Below, piece after piece: positions 26,852 to 36,421 of a DNA stretch of 64,000 bases. The position numbers and the translations under genes were made by a program. Within the stretch, counting starts at the first letter, position 1. Each line of letters opens with the position of its first letter. The notes under the pieces were generated by a model that was given only the letters and a program-made list of their open reading frames with translations, made no database searches and was not told where the DNA came from. The stretch comes from Chelatococcus composti (GTDB lineage: Bacteria > Pseudomonadota > Alphaproteobacteria > Rhizobiales > Beijerinckiaceae). The stretch spans positions 1-64,000 of the forward strand of contig NZ_JACHEH010000006.1 in the NCBI RefSeq assembly GCF_014201415.1, written 5' to 3'.

Positions 26852-27886
26852 ATGGGTTTCAAGGTCGCTGTCGTCGGCGCCACGGGCAACGTGGGCCGGG
26901 AGATGCTGGACATCCTGGCGGAGCGCGCCTTTCCGGCCGACGAGGTCGTGGCGCTCGCCTCGCGCCGCAGCCTCGGCCAGGAGGTTTCCTACGGCGACAA
27001 GAAGCTGAAGGTGAAGGACCTCGCGACCTTCGACTTCTCCGACATCGACATCTGCCTGATGTCGGCCGGCGGTGACGTGGCGCGCGAGTGGGCACCGAAG
27101 ATCGGGGCCCAGGGTGCCGTGGTCATCGACAACTCCTCGGCCTTCCGCTACGACGCCGACGTGCCGCTGATCGTGCCCGAGGTGAATGCCGACGCCGTCG
27201 CGGGCTTTTCCAAGCGCAACATCATCGCCAACCCCAACTGCTCGACCGCGCAGCTCGTCGTGGCCCTGAAGCCGCTGCACGATGCGGCGACCATCAAGCG
27301 TGTCGTCGTGGCGACCTATCAGTCCGTCTCCGGCGCCGGCAAGGAGGGCATGGACGAGCTCTTCGACCAGACGCGCGCCATCTTCTCGGCCGGTGAGGTC
27401 AAGCAGAAGAAGTTCACCAAGCGCATCGCCTTCAACCTCATCCCCCATATCGACGTGTTCATGGAGGACGGGTACACGAAGGAAGAGTGGAAGATGACGG
27501 TCGAGACCAAGAAGATTCTCGACCCGAAGATCAAGCTCACGGCCACCTGCGTGCGCGTGCCGGTATTCATCAGCCACTCCGAGGCCGTCAACATCGAGTT
27601 CGAGAAGCCGATCACCGCCGACGAGGCGCGCGAGATTCTGCGCTCGGCCCCCGGCTGCCTCGTCATCGACAAGCGCGAGCCCGGCGGCTACATCACGCCC
27701 CACGAGGCGGCGGGCGAGGACGCCACCTACATCAGCCGCATCCGCGAGGACGCCACGGTTGAGAACGGCCTCGCCATGTGGATCGTCTCCGACAACCTGC
27801 GCAAGGGCGCGGCCCTCAACGCGGTGCAGATCGCCGAGTGCCTGGTCAACCGCAAGCTGATCACGGCCAAGAAGCAGGCCGCCTGA
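26852..27886 (+). CDS. asd: Aspartate-semialdehyde dehydrogenase
   Basis: NADPH-dependent reduction of aspartyl phosphate to aspartate semialdehyde, the branch point to lysine, threonine and methionine; works after LysC (54304-55542). 344 residues; VGATGNVGREML nucleotide loop (8-19), catalytic Cys130 in NPNCSTAQL, and SVSGAGKEGMDEL. AGGAG at 26839-26843 is eight bases from the ATG at 26852, better spaced than for the GTG at 26849. It closes the rplS-leu-asd series and is convergent with the carbonic anhydrase gene. Confidence 0.96.
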   Translation: MGFKVAVVGATGNVGREMLDILAERAFPADEVVALASRRSLGQEVSYGDKKLKVKDLATFDFSDIDICLMSAGGDVAREWAPKIGAQGAVVIDNSSAFRYDADVPLIVPEVNADAVAGFSKRNIIANPNCSTAQLVVALKPLHDAATIKRVVVATYQSVSGAGKEGMDELFDQTRAIFSAGEVKQKKFTKRIAFNLIPHIDVFMEDGYTKEEWKMTVETKKILDPKIKLTATCVRVPVFISHSEAVNIEFEKPITADEAREILRSAPGCLVIDKREPGGYITPHEAAGEDATYISRIREDATVENGLAMWIVSDNLRKGAALNAVQIAECLVNRKLITAKKQAA

Positions 27887-27902
27887 CAACCTCTTGAGGA
27901 AG

Positions 27903-27938
27903 GCGACCGGCGGCCCCGTATGCTTGGCCGCCGGTTGC
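27903..27938. terminator. Bidirectional hairpin between asd and carbonic anhydrase genes
   Basis: GCGACCGGCGGCC (27903-27915) pairs with GGCCGCCGGTTGC (27926-27938): 13 pairs including one G-U, ten-base loop. It lies in the 57-bp gap between convergent genes, a very stable stem without a U-tract. Confidence 0.55.
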
Positions 27939-27943
27939 TGCCT

Positions 27944-28630
27944 TCAGGTGCAGCCGATTGCCGACACCCGGCCCGGCAGATCCGCGATCACCGGGGTGAA
28001 GACGCCGCTGTCAGGGTCGCGCACGAACAGATGGCCGGTGGCGACGCCGAAGAAGGCGCCGTGCAGCGCCAGCCGCCCCTTCTCCACAAGGATGCGCACG
28101 CAGGGGAAGGTCATGAGGTTGGCAAGGCTGTTCTCGATGGCCGCAAACTCCAGCTTGCGCAGGTAGTCCTGCTCGGCCTCGCCGTCCGGGCGCGGGCCGA
28201 GACGCTCCGCCGCCGGGGCGACAAGCTCCATCCATTTGCCGATGAAATCACCGGGCGAGAGCGGCTCGGTCTCGCCGGCGAAGGCGCGGATGCCGCCGCA
28301 ATGGGCATGGCCCAGCACGACGATGTGCTTCACCTTGAGCGCCTGGACGGCGAACTCCAGCGCCGCGCTGGTGCCGTGGTGCGAAACGTTGTCGGGCTCG
28401 TAGGGCGGCACGAGATTGGCCACGTTGCGCACGACGAACATCTCGCCCGGCGCGGCATCGAAGATGACCTCGGGCGAGACGCGCGAGTCACAGCAGCCGA
28501 TGATCATGATCTCGGGCCTCTGGCCCTTCTCGGCCAGCTGCTCGTAGCGGCCGCGCTCGCGCGGCAGGCGCTCCCGCACGAAGGAGGTGTAGCCGTCCGT
28601 CAGCCGTTGCGGGAAGGGAACGCCCGCCAT
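27944..28630 (-). CDS. Beta-class carbonic anhydrase
   Basis: Zinc enzyme interconverting CO2 and bicarbonate; 228 residues. Zinc ligands Cys47 in CCDSRVSP (with the Asp-Arg dyad), His108 and Cys111 in GHAHCGG. The start at 28630 (MAGVPFPQRL) gives the usual plant/bacterial-type N-terminus; the frame runs open far upstream through the antisense of the neighbouring dehydratase. Bicarbonate from this enzyme could serve carboxylases such as crotonyl-CoA carboxylase/reductase in this window, although the genes are 20 kb apart. Confidence 0.95.
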   Translation of the reverse strand: MAGVPFPQRLTDGYTSFVRERLPRERGRYEQLAEKGQRPEIMIIGCCDSRVSPEVIFDAAPGEMFVVRNVANLVPPYEPDNVSHHGTSAALEFAVQALKVKHIVVLGHAHCGGIRAFAGETEPLSPGDFIGKWMELVAPAAERLGPRPDGEAEQDYLRKLEFAAIENSLANLMTFPCVRILVEKGRLALHGAFFGVATGHLFVRDPDSGVFTPVIADLPGRVSAIGCT

Positions 28631-28644
28631 CGGTCCGTCCTCCC

Positions 28645-29610
28645 TCACGCGGCTAGAGCCGCGAGCGCGGCAAGATCGACGTTGCCGCCGCAGGCGAGGA
28701 CGCCGACCCGCTCGCCAGGCGCCGGCACATAGGCACCAGCGACGAGGGCGGCCAGCGCCGTCGCCCCGCCCGGCTCCGCCGCGATCCTGAGCCCCCGCCA
28801 CAGCCGGCGCTGCGCCTCGACGATGGCCTCGTCGGGCACGAGCACGACGCGCTCGACCGCCCGGGCGCAGATGCCGTGAACAAGCGGCCCGACATTGCGG
28901 GCGCCGAGCGAGTCGGCCGCCACCGATTCGACCGGCACATCGACGGGCGCGCCGGCCGCGAGCGCCGCGTGCAGGGCGCAGGAGCCCTCCGGCTCCACCC
29001 CGACGACCCGGACCTTGCTGCCATACCACCAGGAGGCGATGCCGGAGATGAGCCCGCCACCGCCAACCGCGACGAGAACGGTGTCGAGGTCCGGCACCTG
29101 CTCCTCCCACTCGCGGCCTACGGTGCCCTGGCCAGCGATGGTCTCGACGGCGGAAAAGGGGTGGATGCGCAGCGCGCCGCTGTCGGCGACGTAACGGTCG
29201 CAGGCTTCCTGCGCGTCCGCGTAGCGTGCGCCGCCGATGACGATGTCGGCGTCGAAGGCGCGGATCGCCGCGATCTTGGGGGCGCTCGAGATCTCGGGCA
29301 CGAAGATGCGCGCCTTCACACCCAGTTTCATCGCAGCATAGGCAACCGCGGCGCCATGGTTGCCACCCGACGCGGCCGCGACGCCGGCCGCCGGCACCGG
29401 CAGGGACAGGAGCGTGTTGAAGGCGCCGCGCGGCTTGAAGGAACCGGCGTGCTGGAAAAGCTCCAGCTTGATGTGGACCGGGATGTCGAGCCCCAGGTCG
29501 CCGGCCCCGAGGTCGATGACCGGGGTGCGGCGGATGTGCGGGCGGATGCGCTCGTGGGCTGCTTCGATCGCCGCGCGCGAGAGGGGGCCGTCAGCCGGGA
29601 TGCCGTGCAT
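28645..29610 (-). CDS. PLP-dependent threonine/serine dehydratase family protein
   Basis: Fold-type II PLP enzyme of 321 residues. Lys59 in HAGSFKPRGAFN is the Schiff-base lysine; ASGGNHG is the substrate-carboxylate loop and VAVGGGGLISG the phosphate-binding glycine loop. No C-terminal regulatory ACT domain is present, so it is a short, catabolic-type dehydratase. Related sequences include threonine dehydratase, threo-3-hydroxyaspartate dehydratase and the hydroxyectoine-pathway EutB; these cannot be told apart here. GAGGAG precedes the ATG at 29610. Cotranscribed 14 bp upstream of the carbonic anhydrase gene. Confidence 0.9.
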   Translation of the reverse strand: MHGIPADGPLSRAAIEAAHERIRPHIRRTPVIDLGAGDLGLDIPVHIKLELFQHAGSFKPRGAFNTLLSLPVPAAGVAAASGGNHGAAVAYAAMKLGVKARIFVPEISSAPKIAAIRAFDADIVIGGARYADAQEACDRYVADSGALRIHPFSAVETIAGQGTVGREWEEQVPDLDTVLVAVGGGGLISGIASWWYGSKVRVVGVEPEGSCALHAALAAGAPVDVPVESVAADSLGARNVGPLVHGICARAVERVVLVPDEAIVEAQRRLWRGLRIAAEPGGATALAALVAGAYVPAPGERVGVLACGGNVDLAALAALAA

Positions 29611-29680
29611 GGATGTCTCCTCGCTGTCCGCACGGACCATAGCCGCGGCGGACGGCGCGTCCAACCCTCTGCGAATTGTC

Positions 29681-30403
29681 TTATGTCCAGATGGCGACTG
29701 GTAAATTCTCTCCATCGCGGCCCGGCGGATCGGGAAAGCTGCGGGCTTCGCCCCGCGCGATCCGCAGCGCGACGGTGAGCGTGGCGAGCGCATCGAGCAC
29801 GTCGTCCGGCCCCGCGCCGGGCGGCGGTGGGCGGAAGGCTCCGTCGCCGAAGCCCGCGGCCCGCAGCAGGCCCTCGCGCCGGGCAGGGCCCTCGGGCCAG
29901 GGCCGGCCCTTCACCTTCTTCGGCCGGTCGAGCGCCCGCTCCCCATTGAGGCGCCAGAAGGCGACCTCGGGATGCGCCTCGAACACGCGGCCCGCGAGAT
30001 CCGGCCGGCCGCGCAGGAGCGCATCGAGCTCCCGGATCTTCGGAAAGAGGCAGAAGCACTGCTTCGACACCCGCCGCGGCGGGTCGGACGTCGCGAGGGC
30101 GGCGGCGCAGGCGGCGCTATAGTCGCCCGCATAGACGGCTGCGCGCGACGGAACGGAAAAGACACTCGACTGGCGCTCGCCAAGCAGCGGCCGCACCAGG
30201 GATTCCGGGCCGCGCCCACCGTGACCGACGCGGTCGGGCAGGCCGATCGGCATGTCGACGGCGACGACGGCCGGCGCCTCGGGAAGGGCGAAGAGATCGG
30301 CGAAACGCGGCACCACGAGCAGGCGCGGCGCAGAGGGGCCGGCGGCCGGCGCCAGCGCCGCGACCCAGCCGGCCGGACAACCGTCGACCCCTGCCAGCCA
30401 CAT
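29681..30403 (-). CDS. DUF429 domain-containing protein
   Basis: 240-residue protein of the DUF429 family, an RNase H-like fold predicted to be a nuclease. Visible family features are the N-terminal GVDGCPAGWV (first acidic residue Asp7), VVAVDMPIGLPD with the second acidic residue, SSVFSVPSRAAVY, and a C-terminal GPDDVLDALATLTVALRIARG with the last acidic pair. The start at 30403 (MWLAGVDG) was chosen because the fold begins at once; the longer frame lacks conserved residues. Function unknown in detail. Divergent from the CoA-ester lyase gene. Confidence 0.85.
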   Translation of the reverse strand: MWLAGVDGCPAGWVAALAPAAGPSAPRLLVVPRFADLFALPEAPAVVAVDMPIGLPDRVGHGGRGPESLVRPLLGERQSSVFSVPSRAAVYAGDYSAACAAALATSDPPRRVSKQCFCLFPKIRELDALLRGRPDLAGRVFEAHPEVAFWRLNGERALDRPKKVKGRPWPEGPARREGLLRAAGFGDGAFRPPPPGAGPDDVLDALATLTVALRIARGEARSFPDPPGRDGENLPVAIWT

Positions 30404-30507
30404 GGCCCCTACCCCATGCCGCAGTCCCCGGATGCTTTCTCCTTTCGCATGACTAGCGCACCGGCGTCGAGGCGTTATGCTGCACCGCCGAAAGGAGACA
30501 CCTGCCC

Positions 30508-31389
30508 ATGACAGAGATCCGTCCCCGCCGCAGCGCACTCTACATGCCCGGCTCTAACGCCCGCGCCCTCGAGAAGGCGCGCAGCCTGCCGGCCGACGTG
30601 GTCATTCTCGATCTCGAGGATGCCGTGGCGCCGGATGCGAAGGAGACGGCGCGGGCCCAGGTGGCGGCGGCCGTCTCGGCCGGGGGCTTCGGACCGCGCG
30701 AGGTCGTCGTGCGTATCAACGGGCTGGACACGCCCTGGGGGGACGAGGACCTTTCCGCCGCCATCGCCTGCGTGCCCGATGCCATCCTCCTGCCGAAGGT
30801 GTCGACGCCGGACGTGCTCGCCACGGTGGCTCGGCGGCTGGCGACGGCCGGTGCACCGCACAAGGTCCGCATCTGGGCGATGGTGGAGACGCCGCTCGCC
30901 ATCCTGAACATCACGCAGATCGCCGCTGCAGCCGCCGACCAGTCGACGCGCCTCGAATGTTTCGTGATGGGCACCAACGATCTCGCCAAGGAGACGGGGG
31001 CGCGGCTGGTGCCGGGCCGGGCGCCGATGCTGCCGTGGCTCGCCACCAGCCTCCTGGCCGCCCGCGCGCATGGCCTCACGATCCTCGACGGGGTCTTCAA
31101 CAATCTGTCCGATACAGAGGGCTTCGCCGCCGAATGCGCGGCGGCACGCGACATGGGCTTCGACGGCAAGACGCTGATCCACCCCAACCAGATTGCGGCG
31201 GCGAACGCCGCCTTCGCGCCCGACGCGGCGGAGGTGGAGCGCGCCCGCGCCATCATCGCAGCCTTCGACGCACCGGAGAATGCCGGCAAGGGCGCCATCA
31301 ACCTCGACGGACGCATGGTGGAGCGCCTTCATGCGGAGATGGCCCGGCGCACGGTGCGCCTTGCCGAGGCGATCGCGGCGCGGCAGTGA
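30508..31389 (+). CDS. HpcH/HpaI/CitE-type CoA ester lyase, possibly (3S)-malyl-CoA thioesterase
   Basis: 293-residue TIM-barrel protein of the citrate lyase beta family. It begins RRSALYMPGSNARALEKA (CoA-binding), then LDLEDAVAPDAKE with metal-binding acidic residues, WAMVETPLAI with the key Glu, and MGFDGKTLIHPNQI, the typical C-terminal motif. Family members include L-malyl-CoA/methylmalyl-CoA lyase and the (3S)-malyl-CoA thioesterase Mcl2 of the ethylmalonyl-CoA pathway. Because this genome has ccr, ecm and mcd, the thioesterase role is an attractive inference, but citrate-lyase-like alternatives remain. It is convergent with metW. Confidence 0.85.
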   Translation: MTEIRPRRSALYMPGSNARALEKARSLPADVVILDLEDAVAPDAKETARAQVAAAVSAGGFGPREVVVRINGLDTPWGDEDLSAAIACVPDAILLPKVSTPDVLATVARRLATAGAPHKVRIWAMVETPLAILNITQIAAAAADQSTRLECFVMGTNDLAKETGARLVPGRAPMLPWLATSLLAARAHGLTILDGVFNNLSDTEGFAAECAAARDMGFDGKTLIHPNQIAAANAAFAPDAAEVERARAIIAAFDAPENAGKGAINLDGRMVERLHAEMARRTVRLAEAIAARQ

Positions 31390-31403
31390 CGGGACGGCCC
31401 TGC

Positions 31404-32045
31404 CTACCGCCGGCGCAGCAGGAACACGCCGCTCTCGCCGAACAGGTTCCACACCCACCACGGCACGTTGACGCGCACGGGCTCGCCGCCAGCGTTGAGT
31501 GCCACGGCGCGCTCCATCTGCGCCCCCACCTCGTCGCACAGGGCCACGAAGTCGCGGATGGTGCAGAAGTGGATGTTGGGCGTGTCGTACCAGGAATAGG
31601 GCAGCTTCTCCGTCACCGGCATGCGGCCCTTGAGGCCGAGCTCCAGGCGGATGCGCCAGTGCCCGAAATTGGGGAAGGAGACGATGGCCCGGCGGCCGAT
31701 GCGCAGCATGTGCTCCAGCACCTGCCGCGGCTGGCGCGTCGCCTGGATGGTCTGGGACAGGATGACGTAGTCGAAGGAATCGTCCGGATAGTCGGCGAGA
31801 TCCGTGTCGGCGTCCCCCTGGATGACGGAGAGGCCACGCGCCACGCACTGGCTGACGCCCTCTCGCGAGATCTCGATGCCGCGCCCGTCGACGCGGCGCT
31901 CGCGCTCCAGGAGCGCAAGCAGCGCGCCGTCGCCGCAACCGACATCGAGCACGCGCGCACCGGGCTCGACCATCTCGGCAACGAGCCGGTGGTCGGGTCG
32001 TACCGGCTGCTGCTCCGCAAAGGCGGTGGTGGCATCCATGGTCAC
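31404..32045 (-). CDS. metW: Methionine biosynthesis protein MetW
   Basis: 213-residue class I methyltransferase-fold protein that acts with MetX; in several proteobacteria MetX needs MetW for full homoserine O-acyltransferase activity. SAM-type motif [16 protein letters not shown], followed by [19 protein letters not shown] and the MetW-type block [14 protein letters not shown]. The GTG at 32045 overlaps the metX stop by four bases (GTGA); an ATG two codons later is an alternative start. Clearly an operon with metX. Confidence 0.94.
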   Translation of the reverse strand: MTMDATTAFAEQQPVRPDHRLVAEMVEPGARVLDVGCGDGALLALLERERRVDGRGIEISREGVSQCVARGLSVIQGDADTDLADYPDDSFDYVILSQTIQATRQPRQVLEHMLRIGRRAIVSFPNFGHWRIRLELGLKGRMPVTEKLPYSWYDTPNIHFCTIRDFVALCDEVGAQMERAVALNAGGEPVRVNVPWWVWNLFGESGVFLLRRR

Positions 32046-33211
32046 AGGCCCCGGGCACGCGCCGCGGCGGCAAGGAAGCCGCCGGTCGTGGCGAAGAGTT
32101 CCGGCTCGTCGAGCAGGAAGGCGTCATGTCCCTTGTCGCTCTCGATCTCGACGAAGCTGACAGACGCGCCCGCCGCGTTGAGCGCGTGGACGATCGCCCG
32201 CGAGCCGGAGGTGGGAAACAGCCAGTCCGACGTGAAGGAGGCGACGCAGAACCGCGTCTTTGTGCCACGAAAGGCGTTGGCCAGCACGCCGCCGTGGTCG
32301 GCGGCGAGGTCGAAGTAGTCCATCGCCCGCGTCACGTAGAGGTAGCTGTTGGCGTCGAAACGCTCGACGAAGGCCTCGCCCTGGTAGCGCAAGTAGCTCT
32401 CCACCTGGAAATCGGCGTCGAAGGAGAAGGTCGGGGCATCCCTGTCCTGCAGGCGCCGGCCGAACTTGCGGTGCAGGGCCTTCTCCGAGAGATAGGTGAT
32501 GTGCGCGCCCATGCGGGCGACGGCGAGGCCCTTGGCCGGCTTGACGCCCTCCTCCAGATAGCGGCCGTTGCGCCAGTCGGGATCGGCCATCACCGCCTGG
32601 CGGCCGACCTCGTGGAAGGCGATGTTCTGGGCCGAGTGGATGGCGGCGGTAGCGATGGGGATGGCGGCGAAGACGCGCTCCGGATAGCTCGCCGCCCATT
32701 GCAGCACCTGCATGCCGCCCATGGAGCCGCCAACGACGCAGAAAAGGGTCTCGATGCCGAGGTGATCGAGCAGCATCGCCTGGGCGCGGACCATGTCGCG
32801 GATGGTGACGACCGGGAAGTCGAGCCCCCAGGGCTTGCCCGTCGCCGGGTTCAGGGAGGCTGGCCCCGTCGTGCCCATGCAGCCGCCGACGACGTTGGAG
32901 CAGATGACGAAGAAACGGTTGGTGTCGATGGGACGGCCGGGCCCGACCATCGTCTCCCACCAGCCCGGCTTGCCGGTGACGGGATGCGGGTTGGCGACGT
33001 GCTGGTCGCCCGTCAGCGCGTGGCAGACGAGCACCGCGTTGGAGCGCGCGGCATTAAGTTCACCGTAGGTCTGATAGGCGATCTGCCAGGGGGCCAGACG
33101 CGCACCGCAGTCCATGACGAGCGGCTTGTCGGGCCCGAAACGGGCTACAAGGCTAGCCGGCTCGTCCACCTGCGAAGCTCCCGGCTGCCTTGCGACTGCA
33201 CCTTGGACCAT
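32042..33211 (-). CDS. metX: Homoserine O-acetyltransferase
   Basis: Alpha/beta-hydrolase enzyme that acylates homoserine, the first committed step to methionine. 389 residues; nucleophile Ser163 in [15 protein letters not shown], the oxyanion region ALTGDQH (65-71), catalytic Asp near [12 protein letters not shown] and His in [12 protein letters not shown]. Acyl preference (acetyl or succinyl) cannot be decided safely. The gene is divergent from the chorismate mutase gene. An inverted repeat overlaps its predicted promoter; no SAM riboswitch was recognised. Confidence 0.94.
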   Translation of the reverse strand: MVQGAVARQPGASQVDEPASLVARFGPDKPLVMDCGARLAPWQIAYQTYGELNAARSNAVLVCHALTGDQHVANPHPVTGKPGWWETMVGPGRPIDTNRFFVICSNVVGGCMGTTGPASLNPATGKPWGLDFPVVTIRDMVRAQAMLLDHLGIETLFCVVGGSMGGMQVLQWAASYPERVFAAIPIATAAIHSAQNIAFHEVGRQAVMADPDWRNGRYLEEGVKPAKGLAVARMGAHITYLSEKALHRKFGRRLQDRDAPTFSFDADFQVESYLRYQGEAFVERFDANSYLYVTRAMDYFDLAADHGGVLANAFRGTKTRFCVASFTSDWLFPTSGSRAIVHALNAAGASVSFVEIESDKGHDAFLLDEPELFATTGGFLAAAARARGL

Positions 33212-33255
33212 CGCTCACCCGCAACGTTCCGGAGCCGTCCGACAATGCGGCATCC

Positions 33256-33305
33256 GTTCGTTTTACCGAACCTTTTTCCTAGTGAACGAAAGGCGCGCTC
33301 GTCAA
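33256..33305 (-). promoter_or_regulatory. Candidate promoter and operator of metX-metW
   Basis: On the minus strand TTGACG (33305-33300) is followed after 18 bp by TAGGAA (33281-33276). Just downstream lies the inverted repeat GTTCG-TTTTAC-CGAAC (33256-33271 on the plus strand), placed around the expected transcription start as a repressor site would be. The -10 is poor, so confidence is low. Confidence 0.35.
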
Positions 33306-33452
33306 CCGCAAAGGCGGGCCGGGCGGCGTGAGGCGGCCATACCTTGAGGTCATGGTGCACCGACACCGATCTCTTTGCGTTCCGCCGCGCCGCGTTCTAC
33401 AAGACCGGGCTTGCCGGCGGGCGTGGCCGGCACCTCACGCGGATCGGAGCTC

Positions 33453-34331
33453 ATGTCGGAGACCCTGCCAAAAGTCGACCTCGCCACCCTGAGGCAGGAG
33501 ATCGACCGGATCGACGAGGCGATGCACCGCCTGCTGATGGAGCGCGGCGAGATCATCGACCAGCTGATTGCAGTCAAGAAGACGCAGGAATCGGGTTCGG
33601 CCTTCCGCCCGGGGCGCGAAGCCGACATGATGCGCCGCCTGGCCGCCCGGCACAAAGGCATCCTGCCGCTCGACACGGCCGAGAGCATCCTGCGCGTCAT
33701 CATCGCCACCTTCACCTACGTTCAGGCGCCCTACCGCGTGCATGCCGACATTTCGGGTGGCGATGCGCCGATGCGCGATTCCGCCCGTTTCCACTTCGGC
33801 TTCACCGTGCCCTACGTGCCGCACGCGAGCGCGGCCGAGGTCATTGCCGCCGTTGCCGCCTCCAAGGGCGATCTCGGCATCTTCCGCCCGGACCAGGGCA
33901 CGGCCTCGGGCGCCTGGTGGGAACGGCTGGCCGCGCCGGAGGCACCGAAGGTCATCGCCCGCCTGCCCTTCATCAAGCGGCCCGACCATCCGGCGGCGAC
34001 GCCGGTCTTTGTCGTGTCGAAGCCCGTGGCTGACGCTGCTGTGCGCGAGATCGTGCTGGTCTCGGCACGGGTGGAGCGATGGCGTGAGACCATCCCCGCC
34101 GCCATTTCCGCCCTCGGCGCCGAGGTGCTCGGCTCGGCAGGCACGCCCGGCGGCCTCTCCCTCCTTCTCTCCATTCCCGGCACGGTGACGCTCTCTGCCC
34201 TCGGGGAGGCGCTGACCGGCGCCGGCGCAGGGCGGGCGCATCTTGCCGAGATCGGCAGCCACGCCGCCCGCTTCGCCGTCCCCGAGGCCCAGCCGACGGG
34301 CGGCGACGCATCCACCTTCACCGTTCGATAG
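33453..34331 (+). CDS. Chorismate mutase with C-terminal prephenate-dehydratase-like region
   Basis: 292-residue protein. Residues 1-90 are an AroQ-type all-helical chorismate mutase ([31 protein letters not shown], then [11 protein letters not shown] and the Arg/Lys positions of the active site). The remaining 200 residues are not Aro[23 protein letters not shown] resembles the dehydratase segment with Gly-x-x-P and Asn-Ser, and TPVFVVSKP lies where a dehydratase has its TRF motif. The catalytic Thr-Arg-Phe is not kept, so I infer a degraded or repurposed dehydratase-like domain. GGAGC precedes the ATG. It leads a unit with hisC and prephenate dehydrogenase (15-bp gap to hisC). Confidence 0.82.
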   Translation: MSETLPKVDLATLRQEIDRIDEAMHRLLMERGEIIDQLIAVKKTQESGSAFRPGREADMMRRLAARHKGILPLDTAESILRVIIATFTYVQAPYRVHADISGGDAPMRDSARFHFGFTVPYVPHASAAEVIAAVAASKGDLGIFRPDQGTASGAWWERLAAPEAPKVIARLPFIKRPDHPAATPVFVVSKPVADAAVREIVLVSARVERWRETIPAAISALGAEVLGSAGTPGGLSLLLSIPGTVTLSALGEALTGAGAGRAHLAEIGSHAARFAVPEAQPTGGDASTFTVR

Positions 34332-34345
34332 CGGAGCCCATCGCA

Positions 34346-35458
34346 ATGGCCATTGTCCCGGCCCGTCCCGAGCCTCGTCCCGGCGTGCTCACCATCGACG
34401 CCTATGTTCCCGGCAAGAGCGCCGCGGCAGGCGTCGAGAAAGTCTACAAGCTGTCCTCCAACGAGACGCCGCTGGGCCCGAGCCCGCACGCCATCGCCGC
34501 CGCGCAGGCCGCTGCCGAGCAAATCGCCTATTATCCGGACGGCGCGGCGACCCGCCTGCGCAATGCGATCGCGGCCAAGTACGGCCTCGACGCCAACCGC
34601 ATCGTCTGCGGCGCCGGCTCGGACGAGCTCCTGAGCCTCATCACCCATGCGTATATCGGCCCCGGCGACGAGGGCCTGTACAGCGAGCACGGTTTCCTCG
34701 TTTACCGCATCGCCATCCTCGCGGCCGGCGGCACGCCGGTGGTGGCGCCGGAGAAGAACCTGACGACCGATGTCGATGCCCTGCTCGCGCGGGTCACCGA
34801 GCGGACGAAGGTCGTCTTCCTCGCCAATCCCAACAACCCGACGGGCACCTACATCCCCTTCGACGAGGTCAAGCGCCTGCATGCCGGGCTGCCGCCGCAC
34901 GTGCTCCTCGTGCTCGATGCGGCCTATGCCGAGTATGTGCGGCGCAACGACTACGCCTCCGGGCTCGAACTCGTGGCGACGAGCGAGAATGTCGTCATGA
35001 CGCGCACGTTCTCGAAGATCTATGGCCTGGCGGGCCTGCGCCTCGGCTGGGCCTATATGCCGACGCACGTTGCCGACGCGCTCAACCGCATCCGCGGCCC
35101 CTTCAACGTCGGCTCCATCGCACTGGAGGCCGGCATCGCCGCCCTCGCTGACGACGCGCATGTGGCGGCCGCCGTGGCGCACAACGAGGAATGGCTGCCG
35201 TGGCTCACGCGGGAGATCGAGAAGCTCGGCCTCACCGTGACCCCGAGCGTCGGCAACTTCCTGCTCGTCCACTTCCCGGAAGACGAGAAGCGCGGCGCCA
35301 GGGCGGCCGACGCCTTCCTTTCCGCCCGCGGGCTGATCCTGCGCGGGGTCACCGCCTACGGCCTGCCGAACGCGCTGCGCCTGACGGTCGGCACGGCCGA
35401 GGCCAACCGCCTCGTCGTCGAGGCACTTGCCGATTTCCTGCGAGGGAGCGATGCCTGA
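34346..35458 (+). CDS. hisC: Histidinol-phosphate aminotransferase
   Basis: Fold-type I PLP aminotransferase of 370 residues converting imidazole acetol phosphate to histidinol phosphate; many members also transaminate phenylpyruvate or 4-hydroxyphenylpyruvate, which fits its place between chorismate mutase and prephenate dehydrogenase. Features: [23 protein letters not shown] (161-170), DAAYAEYV, and PLP-binding Lys224 in [15 protein letters not shown]. The end overlaps the next gene by eight bases, so translation is coupled. Confidence 0.94.
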   Translation: MAIVPARPEPRPGVLTIDAYVPGKSAAAGVEKVYKLSSNETPLGPSPHAIAAAQAAAEQIAYYPDGAATRLRNAIAAKYGLDANRIVCGAGSDELLSLITHAYIGPGDEGLYSEHGFLVYRIAILAAGGTPVVAPEKNLTTDVDALLARVTERTKVVFLANPNNPTGTYIPFDEVKRLHAGLPPHVLLVLDAAYAEYVRRNDYASGLELVATSENVVMTRTFSKIYGLAGLRLGWAYMPTHVADALNRIRGPFNVGSIALEAGIAALADDAHVAAAVAHNEEWLPWLTREIEKLGLTVTPSVGNFLLVHFPEDEKRGARAADAFLSARGLILRGVTAYGLPNALRLTVGTAEANRLVVEALADFLRGSDA

Positions 35459-36410
35459 CCGTCTCGGCCCGCCGCGTGAAACACCGCTCTTCAAGCGGAT
35501 CACCCTCATCGGTCTCGGCCTCATCGGCTCCTCGATCGCGCGGGCGGTGCGCCACCTGAAGCTTGCCGGCACGCTCGTGGCAGCCGATGCCTCGCCCGCT
35601 GTGATCGCCCGCGTGAGCGAGCTCGGCCTCGCAGACATCGCCACCACCGACGTTGCCGAGGCGGTTACCGACGCCGATCTCGTCATCCTGTGCGTGCCGG
35701 TAGGCGCCTATGCCGAGGTCGCCGCGACCATCGCGCCGCGCCTCAAGCCCGGCGCCATCGTCTCCGACGTCGGCTCGGTGAAGGCCGCGGCCATCGCACA
35801 GCTTTCGCCCCACATTCCGCCCGGCGTGCATCTGGTCCCCGCCCATCCCGTCGCGGGCACGGAGCATTCCGGGCCAGACGCAGGCTTTGCGACGCTGTTC
35901 ATCGACCGCTGGTCGATCCTGACCCCGACGGACGATACCGATCCGGCGGCGGTCAACGCGGTGCGCGGCTTCTGGCGCGCGCTCGGCTCCAACGTCGAGG
36001 TGATGACGGCCCAGCACCACGACCTGGTGCTCGCCATCACCAGCCACGTGCCGCACCTCATCGCCTACAACATCGTGGGCACGGCGGCCGACCTCGAGGA
36101 GGTCACGCAGTCGGAGGTGATCAAGTTCTCGGCCGGCGGCTTCCGCGATTTCACGCGCATCGCCGCCTCCGACCCCACCATGTGGCGCGACGTCTTCCTC
36201 AACAACAAGGAGGCGGTGCTCGAGATGCTCGGCCGCTTCAACGAAGATCTCGCGGCGTTGCAGCGGGCCATTCGCTGGGGCGACGGCCAGACGCTGTTCG
36301 ACCTCTTCACGCGCACGCGGGCGATCCGCCGCAACATCATCGCCGTGGGGCAGGAGACGCCCGAGCCCGACTTCGGCCGCCGGCGCGGCGAGGATAGCAC
36401 CGGCCAGTGA
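35451..36410 (+). CDS. Prephenate/arogenate dehydrogenase family protein
   Basis: 319-residue NAD(P)-dependent TyrA-family enzyme making 4-hydroxyphenylpyruvate or tyrosine. Rossmann motif [18 protein letters not shown] near residue 18, [27 protein letters not shown] with the catalytic His, and [15 protein letters not shown]. No fused mutase or ACT domain is visible. Cyclohexadienyl specificity (prephenate versus arogenate) cannot be decided. Start at 35451 lies within the hisC end, with GGGAG before it. Confidence 0.93.
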   Translation: MPDRLGPPRETPLFKRITLIGLGLIGSSIARAVRHLKLAGTLVAADASPAVIARVSELGLADIATTDVAEAVTDADLVILCVPVGAYAEVAATIAPRLKPGAIVSDVGSVKAAAIAQLSPHIPPGVHLVPAHPVAGTEHSGPDAGFATLFIDRWSILTPTDDTDPAAVNAVRGFWRALGSNVEVMTAQHHDLVLAITSHVPHLIAYNIVGTAADLEEVTQSEVIKFSAGGFRDFTRIAASDPTMWRDVFLNNKEAVLEMLGRFNEDLAALQRAIRWGDGQTLFDLFTRTRAIRRNIIAVGQETPEPDFGRRRGEDSTGQ

Positions 36411-36421
36411 CGGCTCGCCGC

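Noticed and set aside
33212-33360. Possible SAM-II riboswitch upstream of metX
   Set aside because: The minus-strand leader lacks a recognisable pseudoknot layout with the conserved loop sequences, and the predicted transcription start leaves too little leader.
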